From Chelydra serpentina (Eukaryota; Chordata; Testudines; Chelydridae), in assembly GCA_037349315.1 (NCBI GenBank), contig JBAIAC010000004.1, positions 28,895,001 to 28,959,000 of the forward strand: 64,000 nucleotides of DNA. Direction: 5' to 3'. Shown here in pieces: positions 44,600 to 55,960 of the stretch. Under the pieces are notes generated by a model. The model was not told where the DNA came from and searched no databases. It saw nothing but the letters and a program-made list of their open reading frames with translations. Made by a program: the position numbers and the translations under genes. Positions within the stretch are counted from its first letter, which is position 1, and every line of letters begins with the position of its first letter.

Positions 44600-44808
44600 T
44601 ATCAGAGGGGTAGCCGTGTTAGTCTGGATCTGTAGAAGCGACAAAGTCCTGTGGCACCTTATAGACTAACAGACGTATTGGAGCATCAGCTTTCGTGGGT
44701 GAATACCCACTTCGTCGGATGCATCATACGAAGTGGGTATTCACCCACGAAAGCTAATGCTTCAATACGTCTGTTAGTCTATAAGGTGCCATGGGACTTT
44801 GTCGCTTC
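44600..44808 (+). mobile_element. tRNA-derived SINE inserted as a near-perfect palindrome
   Basis: Head TAGCCGTGTTAGTCTGG, then a body that reverses at CGGATGCATCAT and returns almost to the head. Arms 44634-44715 and 44728-44809 are 82 bp each with 4 mismatches. A 12-bp target duplication, TTAGAGAAGAAG, lies at 44588-44599 and 44809-44820 and brackets the whole structure. The first 34 bp (the pol III head) occur only once. Confidence 0.95.
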
Positions 44809-44820
44809 TTAGAGAAGAAG

Positions 44821-45574
44821 GCACCCAAATAATAGAGACAAATATTTACATTTTGCATTTTTCTTCACTCATTCGTTATCACTGATGAGGTGATAAAGTC
44901 GATCTGCTCCTGTTCCACCTGAAGTCATGCTGTCCCACCTCTGGCATCACACCCAGTTGCAGTAGAAATGATGTCATCACAAGGAGGCATGAATGAGTTC
45001 AGGAGGAGGTCGGGTGAGGGGAGATCAGCAGCAGCAGATCGCAAAAGAAACAAAGACGCCCCCTCCCCAGGCCAGCTCCTCAGCTAGTATAAATCTCCCG
45101 CTGGGGATCTGCCCCTCTTTTCCATGGAAGTACTCTTAGTAGTGAGGAGGGAGGGGTAAGAAATTCAGAAAATATTATATGTACGCAGAAATTGCTTCTG
45201 AATAAACAGTTTTTCAGAGTTTCCCATTGCCTTTTGGTTACTGTGGCAGCTTCCACTGTGTTCCAACTGAGATCATCTCCTGTGTCCTGTTCTTCTGGTG
45301 GAAACGAGAGGCCTGGTTCTTCAGCACCTGGCACCTTGCATAACCATTTAGGCCCATACAGAGTGGGCACAAAACACGGCCCAATCCAAACAGCAGCATT
45401 TTACAACCACTTCGCATAAGGTCAATGACCTAGGCAAGGCAAGGGAGGATCAGGCCCTGGTTCTCTCTTTGTGTCTCACTCTGACTATGCAGGTAAACCA
45501 GGGCACCTGATGACAGTCCTTTAGATTTGCTCCCTTGGGCACAAAGCATGTTTATCTAAGGTACTTATATGGCC
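44821..45574. other. No gene seen
   Basis: Unique sequence; the frames at 45080-45419 overlap on opposite strands without recognised homology. Confidence 0.4.
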
Positions 45575-46130
45575 CCCGCGATTGTAATATCTGAGGTTCT
45601 CACCGTCTTTAAACCTCACAACATCCTTCTGAGGTAGGGGGTTTATCCACATTTTACAGTTGGGGAACTGAGGCCCAGAGTGACTCAGGGTAGGCCCTAC
45701 ACTGGTAGCGGTGTGTAGAGGACAGATGTTGCACTCCCCGCTAGCACAGGTCTACACAGCAGTGTAGACAGTGAGGCACTGCTTTCACAAGGAGAGTGCA
45801 GACACACCAGAACTACAGGTTGTGTACTCCGCATGGCCTTCTACACACCCGAGCGGTGCCTCCCACGTCTACACTGCTATTTTTAGCTGTGTAGAGTCCT
45901 GCTACTTCCCCCCTGCCAGAGCCTCTCCCTGCCAGGTATAGCTACACCCTGCAGTGTGGACACAGCCTGCTTTTCACTGCAGTGTGTAGTTACACAGACC
46001 CTACACACTGCTGCAAGCAGAGATGAGGCCTAGGTGACTTGACCCAGGTCACACAGGGGTCCGTGGCAGGGCAGTGGACTTAGGCCACATCTCCTGCTTT
46101 CCAAGCCAGTGCCCCAACCACTGGCCCCTC
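45575..46130 (-). mobile_element. MIR/CORE-type SINE, reverse, interrupted
   Basis: Left part: CTCACAACATCCTTCTGAGG, CCACATTTTACAGTTGGGGA, ACTGAGGCCCAGAGTGACTC. Right part after the insertion: GTGACTTGACCCAGGTCACA, GCAGTGGACTTAGG, CCCCAACCACTGGCCCC. Standard reverse MIR order with a 337-bp insertion. Confidence 0.85.
45694..46030. mobile_element. Inverted-repeat DNA element nested in MIR
   Basis: TAG on both sides (45691-45693 and 46031-46033). The ends GCCCTACACTGGTAGC with GGTGTGTAGAG, and CTACACACTGCTGCAAGC with AGAGATGAGGCC, are imperfect inverses. Internal repeats of GTCTACACAGCAGTGTAGAC. Non-coding. Confidence 0.7.
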
Positions 46131-46519
46131 CTTCCTCCCTTCTCAATGAAAGGCTCTCAACCCTGACACCCACGGTGCTCCTGATTCTGACAGAGCCAGA
46201 TTTTGCTGACGGTCAGGGCATGTTGCAAGGATTAGCTACTTACTTAGGCTTTTCCTGAGTGGCCGGGTCTCTGAAAAAAAAAATTGGGTGTGTGTGTCTT
46301 CAGATTTCTTTATAATTGTGAGCTGACATTGGTTCAGCAGATACCAGGGTGATGACTGTTATTTAAATGCACAGATAGATAATTCATGTGGTATTATTTT
46401 TTGTTTACATGGGCAAAGACTGCATTGCCTCTGCTAGGGTTCCCCTCCAGCCTGGGAAATGGAGAAACAGCTGGGTCAGAGGCATCTGGAAAAAGCCTGA
46501 GCAGCATGGATTCCATGGA

Positions 46520-46640
46520 GCTACATGGTCTTGTGGTAAAAGCCCTACGCTGTGATTCAGAAGAACCACGTTCAGCTCCCAGCTCTTCCATCTGCTGCCT
46601 ATATGAGCTTAAGGCATCTTGATGGGCTTGCTCCAAAGCC
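46520..46640 (+). mobile_element. MIR/tRNA-SINE head
   Basis: CATGGTCTTGTGGTAAAAGC (A-box-like) and CCACGTTCAGCTCCC (B-box-like) at tRNA spacing, followed by a MIR-like CTGCCTATATGAGC. Confidence 0.55.
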
Positions 46641-46732
46641 ACTGGGAAGCCTTCAACATTCATTGAGTCAGGCCCTCACTCTTGCTGCGATTCAGTCCCT
46701 GATCTTCTGTTTGTACGTTGTAGCCCTCTCAT

Positions 46733-47124
46733 CATAAGCGCCGACTTCGTGGGTGCTCCGGGGCTGGAGCACCCATGGGGAAAAATTGGTGGGTGCTCCG
46801 CACCCACCGGCAGCTCCCCGCCATCCCCGGGACCCGCGGCCAGCTCCCCGCCAACCCCGGGGCCCGCCGCCATCTTACCTTAGCACCGGGAGACGTTGCG
46901 GGGCCCTGCCCCTGACGCTGGGCGACGTTGCGTCGGCGTCGGGGGCGGGGCCCCGCAACGTCACCCGGCGTCGGGGGCGGGGCCCCGCAACGTCACCCGG
47001 CGTCGGGGGCGGGGCCCCGCAACATCACCCGGCGTCGGGGGTGGGACCCGACGTCGGGAGCGGGGCCCCGCCCCCGACGCTGGGCGTGAGCTCCCACCGG
47101 CGCCAGAGAAAGTCGGCGCCTGTG
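46733..47124. mobile_element. hAT-like element with internal CpG-rich minisatellite
   Basis: Start CATAAGCGCCGACTTCGTGG and end AGTCGGCGCCTGTG. Exact 8-bp duplication CCTCTCAT at 46725-46732 and 47125-47132. The interior has CTGGAGCACCCATGGGG and then a 32-bp tandem array. The open frames across it are array artefacts. Confidence 0.92.
46935..47070. repeat. 32-bp GC-rich tandem array
   Basis: Units begin at 46935, 46967, 46999 and 47031 with GGCGTCGGGGGCGGGGCCCC, then GCAACGTCACCC. The first three are nearly identical (one difference, CGTC to CATC, in the third). The fourth is diverged. Very CpG-dense. Confidence 0.92.
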
Positions 47125-47192
47125 CCTCTCATCCTTTGTCTAGTTAGGCGGCAACGCTTCAGGGTGCGGCGGCCTGTCTCTTGACGTGTGTC

Positions 47193-47510
47193 TAGCTCTG
47201 GGGCTGGAGCACCCATGGAAAAAAAATAGTGCGTGCTCAGCACCAACCAGCAGCCCCCCTGATCAGCACCTGCCCCTCCCCTCAGCACCTCTCAGCCACC
47301 ACGATCCCCTGTTTAGCAGGGTGCAGGAGGCGCTGGGGAGGAGCAAGGGAAAGGTGTGCTCGGGGGAGGGAGCAGAACTGGGCAGGGGCGGGAAGAGGTG
47401 GGGCAGGGGTGGGGTTTGGGGGAAGGGGTGGAGTGAGGGCAGGGGCTGGGTGGAGCAGTGGTGGAGCACCTTCCCCCCGCAACATTCCGGAAAAATGGCG
47501 CCTCTGAGCG
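47193..47510. mobile_element. Truncated copy of the GGCGCC-ended hAT-like family
   Basis: CTGGGGCTGGAGCACCCATG, GTGCGTGCTCAGCACCAACC, a G-rich GGGTGGAG middle, and end AAAAATGGCGCCTCTG. The left terminus is missing. It lies 60 bp from the previous copy. Confidence 0.7.
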
Positions 47511-49639
47511 GCACTGCTGTAAAACAAATACAAATAACAGAATGTTTTCTGTTTGGTGGGAGGCAACACACACGCAAGAGATTCTGGAGATATTCCATGG
47601 TTACCCTGCCATGGTTTCTGTGCCCCCAAATTCTCCCCGCAGATATTTCCATGGCACAGGGGGACCTGGGTGCCCGCCATGCAGCTTGTGTACTGCTCTA
47701 TGTTGACTTAGACAGCAAAAACAGTACAACTTCGTAGTGTGGATGTAGTTATGATTGTATAAAGCTGCTTATATCATAAGCTTTTATATCAATCCTGTCA
47801 ACAGGTCAGGACATTTGAATGTACGTGTGCCATGCACTTGGGAAGCTATTCCACCAGACTGTTCCTGGGATAATTGTTAAGGTTTGCATTGCAGGGTCAG
47901 TTTGATGGAGTTCGGGGACGTATCTCTTGGAGATGGAAGTGACAGCCAATAGAGCATCACAGTTTGTTGATTAGAATTTGGGGCAATATGAAGGTGGAAA
48001 GAAATGCACAAGTCTTCCCCTTAACATCTTATTTACATCATTTTAGGGTTTTGGGAGGATAGGTGTGTCCTACTGCAATGAGAACTAGTTTTTATCTGCT
48101 GATTATTATATACATTCAGTTCTTTAACTTGCACACAAGTTTGCCAACTAGTGTCAACATCACAGAAATCACCACCAGAATTAACACTTGTCCCCTGAGA
48201 ACTGAACGGTACCAACCAGTTCAGAAAGGCCATCAAACAACAGGTAGGCAAGTCCATTTCTGGTCGGTGATCTGAAGCAGTGAGCTAGAGGAGAAAACAC
48301 TATAACACATTACCCACCTTCTGAGCCAGCCAGTCCATTTTTGTTTGTTTTCTTTACAGCAATCTCTTGAGTGGTTGCAGAAATGTAAACTGAAAGCGCT
48401 CTTGACAGATTTAAAACAATTAGGAATGTCTTAAAGTCAGTCAAGCAGAGCTTTTGTTATGATAATAAAGAATGTTCTTTGCTGGTGTATTTTCAAAGAA
48501 GAAAATTAAAAAGAAATACATCATGGAGGAGCTGACAGTGCTCAAAACCCACATCCTGTTGTTATCCATGGGCCTAGTACTGGATAGTACTGGTGGCTGT
48601 GAGATGAACTTTCCCATTAGGCCCCTTCCAAGCCCTTAATCCTGACCCAAAGGGACCTTCTTTCTCTCTCTTAAAGGGAGAGAGAAATCAATCTCTCTGC
48701 TGACTCAGCTGCGGGCCTCTTATGTCAAAGAATATTAACCCTGCAAAAAAAATTGCACAGAGTGAGTTTTTTGTTTTTTCTTTAAATGATGTGGATCGGT
48801 GATATTTATGGACTACGTTCCTGTCCCTGGGACTCATTTGTTGCAATCAAATTACTTTCCTAAAGCATCAAAGACGGCGATTCTAGAACTGGAACACCTT
48901 GTTTGGTCTTCATTTCTTCCAGCCTACTTAGAACCAATAATGTCCAACACCAGATTAAAGTCACACATGCTACTGCTCCTAGCTCTTGTAAACCACTCCT
49001 GCAGGACTGCTTTACTCGAGAACCCCAGCCCCTTTTCTTTCTCAGGCTTCTTAATGGCTACTCATGTGTCTTTAATTTCCTAAGACAAGCCCAGTTCCTT
49101 TCAAGATGTTCCCCTGACTCGTTCCTATTACTGTCAGATGTTGGGCGTACGCACGCGCTCTCTCTCTCTCTTTCTGCTCTATACTTCTGGGAATAAACTA
49201 AGATATATATTTTAATAAGACAGTGTTTCCTCCCCCCATCCTACTGTAAAGCTGCCTCGTTCAACGTGAAGCTGTAGGAACTGATCCTAACTTCATCCTA
49301 ATTTTCAAATCTTTGCAATCTTTTAAAATGCTACTAGTGCCTCATTTAGATGCAGGAGTAAAAAGTTCACCAGAAATCGCCCCATCTGGAAACATTTACA
49401 GGTTCATGGTATCTCTGCCTCTTGCCATGTTTCTACAAAGTCTCATTTACAAGCAAACCAGACTTTCTGCTCAGATAGTCAGGAAACTGTTGGCAAAATT
49501 ACTTTTAAATCAGAGCCCTGAGGATCAGAGCTGAAATACTAACAGGGCCTTGCCATAGTCCACCATTACAAACATTGATTCCACAGCGGCTCCTTGAGAT
49601 TCACTTTAAAAAAGGATACAGCCCTGTCAGGCTATTTGG
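47511..49639. other. No gene seen; (CT) run at 49155-49170
   Basis: Long unique stretch. A small hairpin, TTTCTCTCTC/GAGAGAGAAA, lies at about 48660-48687. Frames at 48799-49196 are not recognised. Confidence 0.4.
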
Positions 49640-49760
49640 CCATATTCAGCACTCAGTGACATCAGCGTAAAACCAGAGTAACTGCCTGGATGGCACTGAG
49701 TCCTATTCTGATCTCATTGACACCAGATTTGGCCCAGTGTAACTCCAGGAGGATCAGTGG
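49640..49760. repeat. Palindromic dispersed module, degenerate
   Basis: ATCAGCGTAAAACCAGAGTA ... TATTCTGATCTCATTGACAC ... CAGTGTAACTCCAGGAGGAT ... CAGTGGAGTT, fragments of the same family as 42545 and 43212. Confidence 0.5.
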
Positions 49761-49869
49761 AGTTCAATCTTCTGGATTCACACTGTAAGGGACATCGGAA
49801 TTTGTCCAATCTATCTCTTCCTCTTTGTGCAAATATTGATATTCTTGCAGAGTCATGACAGCCATATAT

Positions 49870-49960
49870 GCTAATATGTAGCACAGGGGACCAGGAGACA
49901 AGACTCCTGGGATTGGTTCCCAGTTCTGTCCAGTCACTGTTTGACTTATGCCAATGTTTT
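49870..49960 (+). mobile_element. MIR-type SINE fragment
   Basis: GGGGACCAGGAGACAAGACT with CCTGGGATTGGTTCCCAG (B-box-like) then GTCACTGTTTGACTTATGC. Short and diverged. Confidence 0.4.
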
Positions 49961-50524
49961 CAAAACTTGAGGGGAGGGGAGCTTGATTTAACATTTTGCT
50001 GCTCACCCTTTATATCAGCTAGGCTACTGTGGGCATAAGACATCTGGGAAATACCCCTGGTGGAGGAGGGTTGGTTCCCCATACCGGGTGCAAAGATGGC
50101 TTCATCATCTCTGGACCTCCTGTGCAGTAGCCCTGGAAGCAGTGAGCACTCCAATGGGAGCCCGAGGCAAGGTGGCTGGTGTAGACTTTGAACGGCCCCA
50201 ACCCCTGAATAGGCTATGCCCAAGCTGCCTCCTCTGTGTTCAGGTGCTGGCATATTGGGGGGGAGACAGAAAGGGGGATAACCAAATCAGCCTGCTGTGG
50301 GGTGTCTTGCACCTACTTCTGAAGCATTTGGTGATGGCCACTCTCAGAGATAGCATAGTGAACTAGAAGGCCTTTGACCTGCTGACGCAGGAACAAAGGA
50401 ATGGCTTGACTGGATTAGAAAGATGAATCTGGCTTACAATTAGACCCCTAAATCCATATTATGTTTACAGGCCTAAATATAGATTTAGGATCCTAACTTT
50501 ACCCAGGTTTGAAAACTTTGGCGT

Positions 50525-50660
50525 AACCGTCTCTCTGCCCCCATCTGTAAATGGGCTCACTTTATCCTTTATCACCGCAAGGGGGACAGTGTGAAACTTT
50601 AAAGAATTAATGTTTAGAAAGCACTTGAAGACTACTGATTACAAGGCTCTACAGCAGTGC
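50525..50660 (+). mobile_element. MIR-type SINE 3' fragment
   Basis: CTCTCTGCCCCCATCTGTAA, ATGGGCTCAC and GTTTAGAAAGCACTTGAAG in MIR order. Confidence 0.5.
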
Positions 50661-50880
50661 CGCATTCCAACCCCCTCAATGGTCAAAAACCATGAGTATG
50701 GCCACCAAAAACCCCACATGAGATTGGCTTAAAAATCATGAAATATTTTTAAAAAAACATATAGGGTTTTTACTTATATTCATTTTCTGGGTTGGAGTCT
50801 TTAGTGTTCATGTTTTCAAGGTTTTCTCCACAACCATGAGGGCTAGAAATGTGTTTTTAAATTTTGTACACTGCCTAGTA
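50661..50880. repeat. Dispersed repeat with CATGAGATTGGCTTAAAAAT motif
   Basis: ATTCCAACCCCCTCAATGG, ACATGAGATTGGCTTAAAAA, GGGTTTTTACTTATATTC and CAACCATGAGGGCTAGAAAT are shared in order with 55641-55960. Unnamed family common in turtles as I recall. Confidence 0.65.
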
Positions 50881-50957
50881 CAGTAGGTTCCTGGTCCATG
50901 ACTCCAGCTCGTACGTGCTATGGTAATACAAATTAGTAATAACCACAACACTCCAGG

Positions 50958-51266
50958 AATAGGCGCTGACTTTTATTTTTTCCAGTGCGTGCTCCATCCC
51001 CTCTCTGCACTGAGGCCCCGCCCCTACTTTGCCCCCTCCCCCAAGGCTCCGCCCTCACCCCACCTCCTCCCGTCCTTAGGCCTCGCTCACTTCTTCCTGC
51101 CCACACTCCGCCCCCTCCCCAAGACCACCCACCCACTCGCTGCTTGCTGCTCTCCAAGCACCTCCCGCCAGCTGCCCAATAGCTGATCGGCAGCCCTGCC
51201 CAACAGTTGTGGCTGATGGGTGCTGGGTGCTTGCGTCCTGCAGCACCCACGGCATCAGCACCTATG
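50958..51266. mobile_element. hAT-like element, GGCGCC-ended family
   Basis: Start AATAGGCGCTGACTTTTATT and end CATCAGCACCTATG. Interior C-rich (reverse of 38928). Target duplication not detectable. Confidence 0.75.
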
Positions 51267-51825
51267 AAGGAAAATGTCAACTATCAAGCGACATGATAAA
51301 AAACTGAAAACTGGCAACACTTCAAGTGTGAAGTGTTATCAGAATTATCATTTGTTGTTGAGTTGAGATCAGCAGTTTCATCAGGCTATGGAGTGCACCG
51401 AGAGTGCATTGGGCGGGGGAGGGCTTTAGCACAGTGCATAATTTCAACATAAAAATCCTTCTGCAAAGATATCATAATCTCCTGGCTCACAGATTTGTAC
51501 AGGTTGAGGAGAGGAATGTGCTAAAAAAGAGAAAAGCCTTTTGTACTCTAACCACTTGTGAGCAGCTCTTAAAGTTATGATCTTGATTTTCATTCATGCA
51601 AAAATTCATCAATTTTCACATATCAGAGCCATTTGAGGTAATTAACCTTGCAAAACACTATGTTCACTAGCGATAAGAGACTTTCAAAATATGACACTAC
51701 TACATATCATGACTCCAGTAAAATGATCACCTGGACAATACATTAGTGAAAAGCTTGTTTCTGTTTGTTTGGCATTTACATAAAGGAGATAGCCGGGAAA
51801 ATAATGAAGAGGTGTTATAGAGGAA
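51267..51825. other. No gene seen
   Basis: AT-rich unique sequence. Confidence 0.4.
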
Positions 51826-52016
51826 GTACGTTCCAGTGATTAGGCAACCAGTCTACAATTTGAGAGATCTGGGTTCATACCCCCATTCTGCTACATACTT
51901 CCTGCATGACCCTGGGCCTCAGTTCCTCATCCCCAGGGATGTTGTGAGGCTACAAGCATTAAAGACCGTGAGGTGCTCGGTTACTGTGGGAATGGTGGGT
52001 AGGACACGTAGGTACC
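51826..52016 (+). mobile_element. MIR-type SINE
   Basis: CCAGTGATTAGGCAACCAGT, GAGATCTGGGTTCATACCCC (B box), CATGACCCTGGGCCTCAGTT and GATGTTGTGAGGCTACAAGC match MIR order. Its 3' end abuts the TTA of the next element. Confidence 0.75.
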
Positions 52017-52019
52017 TTA

Positions 52020-52282
52020 GGGTATGTCTACATAGCAGAAAGACACAGCTGTCAGGCCCGTGTGGGGCTATAAAACTGCAGTATAGACATTTGGGCTGGA
52101 GCCTGGGCTCTAGGACCTTCTCCCCCACCCCCACCCCCCCAGGATCCTAAAGCCTGGCAGGGCTCCAGCCTAAGCCCGAACGTCTGCGCTGCAATTTTAT
52201 AGCCCCACACCTAGAGCCCCATGAGCCTGAGTCAGCTGACATGGGCCAGCCATAGGTGTTTTGTTACAATGTAGACGTACCC
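52020..52282. mobile_element. MITE with TTA target duplication
   Basis: TTA at 52017-52019 and 52283-52285. Ends GGGTATGTCTACATAGCAG and AATGTAGACGTACCC are inverse. Internal GGGGCTATAAAACTGCAGTA mirrors GCTGCAATTTTATAGCCCC. A TWA duplication fits PIF/Harbinger. Confidence 0.85.
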
Positions 52283-52504
52283 TTAGATGTGTTTTTTATT
52301 GAGCGGTCCTCATGGCATTAAAAACCATGAGAATTTCAGTTTTAACAAAACTTACAGAATTACAGTTCCTAATTTTTAAGATTACGTTGTGAAAGAACCG
52401 TGGATTTGTTTGTTTGTTTGGGGCCGACAGCTCCCTTCCAGTCTGTTTCTTCTCTTTCTGTATTGCAGTAGCAGCCAGAGATCCCAGTCAGGATAGGCCA
52501 CTGT

Positions 52505-52684
52505 CAGGGCTTAAATTCAGCCGGAGCTGTCCGGAGCAGCGCTCCAGTAAATATTTTCAAACCTGCCAGGCAGAAGCCGTGAGCCCTAGCACCTCTGACG
52601 ATGCAGAAGCCCCAAGCCCTGGTGCCTCCTGTGGGACAGAAGCCTTCAAGCTCCGGGAAATACTCCGTGAGAATTTAAGCCCTG
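52505..52684. mobile_element. hAT-like MITE with CAGGGCTTAAATTC ends
   Basis: Start CAGGGCTTAAATTCAGCCGG and end GAGAATTTAAGCCCTG are inverse. Flanks GCCACTGT and CCCGCTGT match at 6 of 8. Internal repeats of GAAGCC. Confidence 0.75.
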
Positions 52685-52889
52685 CCCGCTGTTGTGCTGG
52701 GCACTAATACACAAGTAGGCATGGTCCCTACTGCCACTCCCTTCAAAATATCCTGAGAATAACTGGTGGGACCCAACCAGCAGCTTCCATTTCCCTGCAT
52801 TAATTATTATGTAGCTAGCTATTATTATAGTCAGCAGCAGCATTATCTGTTTAGCACCAAAAGTGTGCTCGGTTCTTTATTTGTTTATT

Positions 52890-53075
52890 ACAGTGTTCAC
52901 ATTAACTGATCCTCACACTCTTGTGGGCCTGACTAATCCCACATCTTTATTATGGGAGGGAATCGAGGCACAGAGGTCAAGTGACTTCCTAAAGGCCACA
53001 CAGTGAGTCAGTGGCAGGATTCCAGACCTCCTGACTGTCAGTGCTATGATCACTCCTCCAGGCCACACTGCTCTA
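52890..53075 (-). mobile_element. MIR-type SINE, reverse
   Basis: CTGATCCTCACACTCTTGTG, GAATCGAGGCACAGAGGTCA, AGTGACTTCCTAAAGGCCAC and GTCAGTGGCAGGATTCCAGA in reverse MIR order. Confidence 0.8.
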
Positions 53076-54899
53076 AAACAAGGAATGGGTCCTGTAATAT
53101 TCCAGCTTAGAAAGTTATAAATACAGCTCAAAGTTCTGGTGAAACAATAATAACCCACAAGAGTGAAATCTGAGCCATTTATGTGTGTGTATAACCAGGA
53201 CTTTGAGAGGTGTTTATAACATAGTTTGCAGATTTCCTGTATTTTATTTATTTTATATTATATTTTGGAGCAAATGTGGACAGTAGCATGTTACAAAAGA
53301 GAAAATATTCCTCATAGATCCTGCGCTTTCCTAGTCGTCTCCCATCTTCCAAGCTCCAGCTCTTCTCTTTTTTCCTACTCTTGTTCTCTCCCCAGCCTGG
53401 GGCCTTCAGAATCCCTCGGTTCTTCTGTCTAAGGCTTCCTGATGGCCTTAGACAAAGGGACCATAGAGCGGGCAAAACTGGCCAACTGGGAATCCTCCTG
53501 GTAAGCCAAGTGTCCTCCCCTGCTGCAGAGCCAACAAAACGGCATGAAAGTTGGGGGCATGGGTAGGGCTAAAGGCTGTGGAGGAGTTCCAGAATGTAAC
53601 GGGGCTCCAACTCTTCCCTGTGCAGAAGGGGCCAGAATAGCTACTAGCCAGCCCCAGCCTACGCCGTAAACCTTGCCATCTTTCCCTCCCGTGGCTCCTG
53701 CACTGTACAGAGGTTGGGGGTCACCTGAGCATTGAGGTCCTTGTCTTCTTTCTCTTTTCCCCAGCCCATGCCTGCCCCTTGTCCCTATTTCAAACTCCTT
53801 CTCCTCGTGACTCTTGTCCCTCTGCCCTGCTTAGGAGACAAAATATTTCAGAAACAAGGGAAAGGTCATCTGGCCCAACATGCCTTCCCCTTTTTTTTCT
53901 GGTTTATCTTAATCGCAACTTCCTGCTTTTTCGCCATACTCATCAATTCTCTCTTCCACAAACAAATCTAGGTTTTGCTTCTACTCCCGCATAGTCTTTG
54001 CTTCACTAGCCTTTCCTGGTACTTTACTCCATATGTTTATTGCCCTTTATCCTTTCTTGCTTATTTTATGGTACCAAGATCTGTTCCTTGGGCCAGCTTC
54101 AGCAGGCCATGTCCCCAGCTCTTCCCATGTCGCTATCCCTGGACAAGGACAATTCTATCAGTCCCCCGGGAGCTCTTTTGGCTTTTTCTCCTAAAAGCGA
54201 GCAGAGCTGAGGATGTTCTGCCTAGAAAACTGGAGGAAAATCAAATACACAGAGATGCTGCTAAGTAAGTATGTTGTGAACTGTAGTCTGCACAGTGTTT
54301 CTCTCAATTAACTTGTAGTTTGTTTTGCAAGGTTCACTATGTTAACTTTAAAGTGCTTTCATGTAAGCCTAATTCTAAACAGACTATTAGCTCTTTGGAG
54401 CTCTTTGTTCTGCTTGTACAGCACCTACCGGCTGCTACCACAATACAAACAAATAATAATATTTGAGTGCAGAGCTTTTCTGACAAGCCTGCTGATTCGA
54501 TTTTCATACCCACTGGACCCTGGCGGCAGTGGGAGAAGGGGGCCGTACTCCAGCTGGTTCGGTGGCTGCTGACCATGTTCCAGCACCCCCTGGAGGCATT
54601 ATATCTGCATTGTCCTTACGCCTACAGGCGTAGATCATCCATCCACTGCCAGGTGTTTGCTGTACCTCCTTTCCTTGCCCAGCGAACCACCTGTTCTAAA
54701 AGCCATAAGTAAGCCTTGAATATCATGAGCTAACTCCCGCTTGCATATCTGCTCACTTAGGCCTCATTTTGCAAATTGTCCTGTAATTTTGGGGGCCTGC
54801 ATTTTTGGGTCTCCTTCCTGTGCTGAGCACAGAACACCTCCAGCTGATGTCAAGGGAGGGCTATGAGTGCTCAATACCTCTGAACATCAGGCCCCATAT
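53076..54899. other. No gene seen
   Basis: Long unique stretch. Frames near 53381-54268 overlap and show no recognised protein. Confidence 0.4.
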
Positions 54900-55235
54900 C
54901 AGGCATGATATAAGGACCCACGGCTTCCCCGGCAGCCCTCACACCCTGCATTCACACGCAGCCCTCACACCCTGCCACTAGGCAGCCCAGCCAGGACTAC
55001 TGGAAGTGAGGGGCTAGCAGATCTCTGACCCTTCCCCGAGGCACAGCCTATGAGGATCCCGATTGGGGATGATGACCGGCCCCACTGATTGGCCCAACCA
55101 TACCATCTAAGTGACTGGCTGCTGCACTGGATCTGATTCTTGCTTGGTTCTTGAGTCTGGCTCTGACCACTAGGCCTGACCCCTGCTCCAACCATTAGGT
55201 CAGACTGCCCATGTCCCAGTCCTGTGACACTCAGG
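54900..55235 (+). mobile_element. LTR-retroelement-like fragment
   Basis: CCACTAGGCAGCCCAGCCAG, CTCTGACCACTAGGCCTGAC and CTCCAACCATTAGGTCAGAC, then GTCCCAGTCCTGTGACAC. Similar in style to the minisatellite block at 26432-26618. Ends not defined. Confidence 0.35.
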
Positions 55236-55640
55236 AACTGTAGCACCCATATCAGTGGCCCGTGTAGAAAGATTAGACCTTTGAGCCGGATTCAACGGCA
55301 ACCTGTGGATGAAGCCCATAACTAGTCCTGGACCCGTCACATGAGATTACTGCCATGAGAAAGATTTGGTCCCAAACGGCACAAACACACGTTACTCTTA
55401 TTCTAAAAACTGGTTAAAGAGGAAACTGCACATGAAGTTTCCTACCACAGGGGCTAGATTCAAAACCTCACACATACACCATGGATCTGTCTCGTATCTT
55501 GCTTCAGCCATAAATCCACTATATTCTGGAATGACAGTAGGTTTTTATCAGGAAGTAATTGCATATTTCAAATGTCTGGCAGATGTCCTAAGCCCCCTTG
55601 TTTATAACACTGAAGTTTTAAAATAAGCCATAAAATTCAT

Positions 55641-55960
55641 TAAAATGCAATACTCCCAACCTCAAGCTTTTAAAAGTCATAAGCTGGGCCCTCTGAAACC
55701 ATGACTGGCTTCAAAAATCATGAGATTGGCTTAAAATAATAATAGAAAAAATCCAATAATTATTTTCCTTCTGGTTTCCAGGGGCGCCGGAACTATTTGC
55801 ATCGTGGGGGTGCTTAAAGCCATTGAATCAAACTGTAAATCCTGTATATGATGGAAACCACTTCAAGCCAGGGGGTGGGGCAGCACCCCTAGTTCCAGCA
55901 CCCCTCTTATGTTTTCAAACTTTTCTTTGTAACCACGGGGATGAGAAACATACAGAAAAA
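55641..55960. repeat. Dispersed repeat, sister of 50661-50880, interrupted
   Basis: AATACTCCCAACCTCAAGC, TCATGAGATTGGCTTAAAAT and CTTCTGGTTTCCA precede an insertion at 55783-55913. After it come ATGTTTTCAAACTTTTCTTT and GTAACCACGGGGATGAGAAA. The host sequence closes up around the insertion. Confidence 0.7.
55783..55913. mobile_element. Nested element with GGCGCCGGAAC ends
   Basis: Start GGGGCGCCGGAACTATTTGC, core CTGTAAATCCTGTATATGAT, end CTAGTTCCAGCACCCC. Sister of 37997-38087. Confidence 0.7.

Noticed and set aside
46753..47184. 143-codon open frame
   Set aside because: It runs through the 32-bp minisatellite; repeat-coded low-complexity sequence.
47263..47737. Several frames of 86-183 codons
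   Set aside because: G-rich interior of a truncated hAT-like copy; all frames overlap and none resembles a protein.
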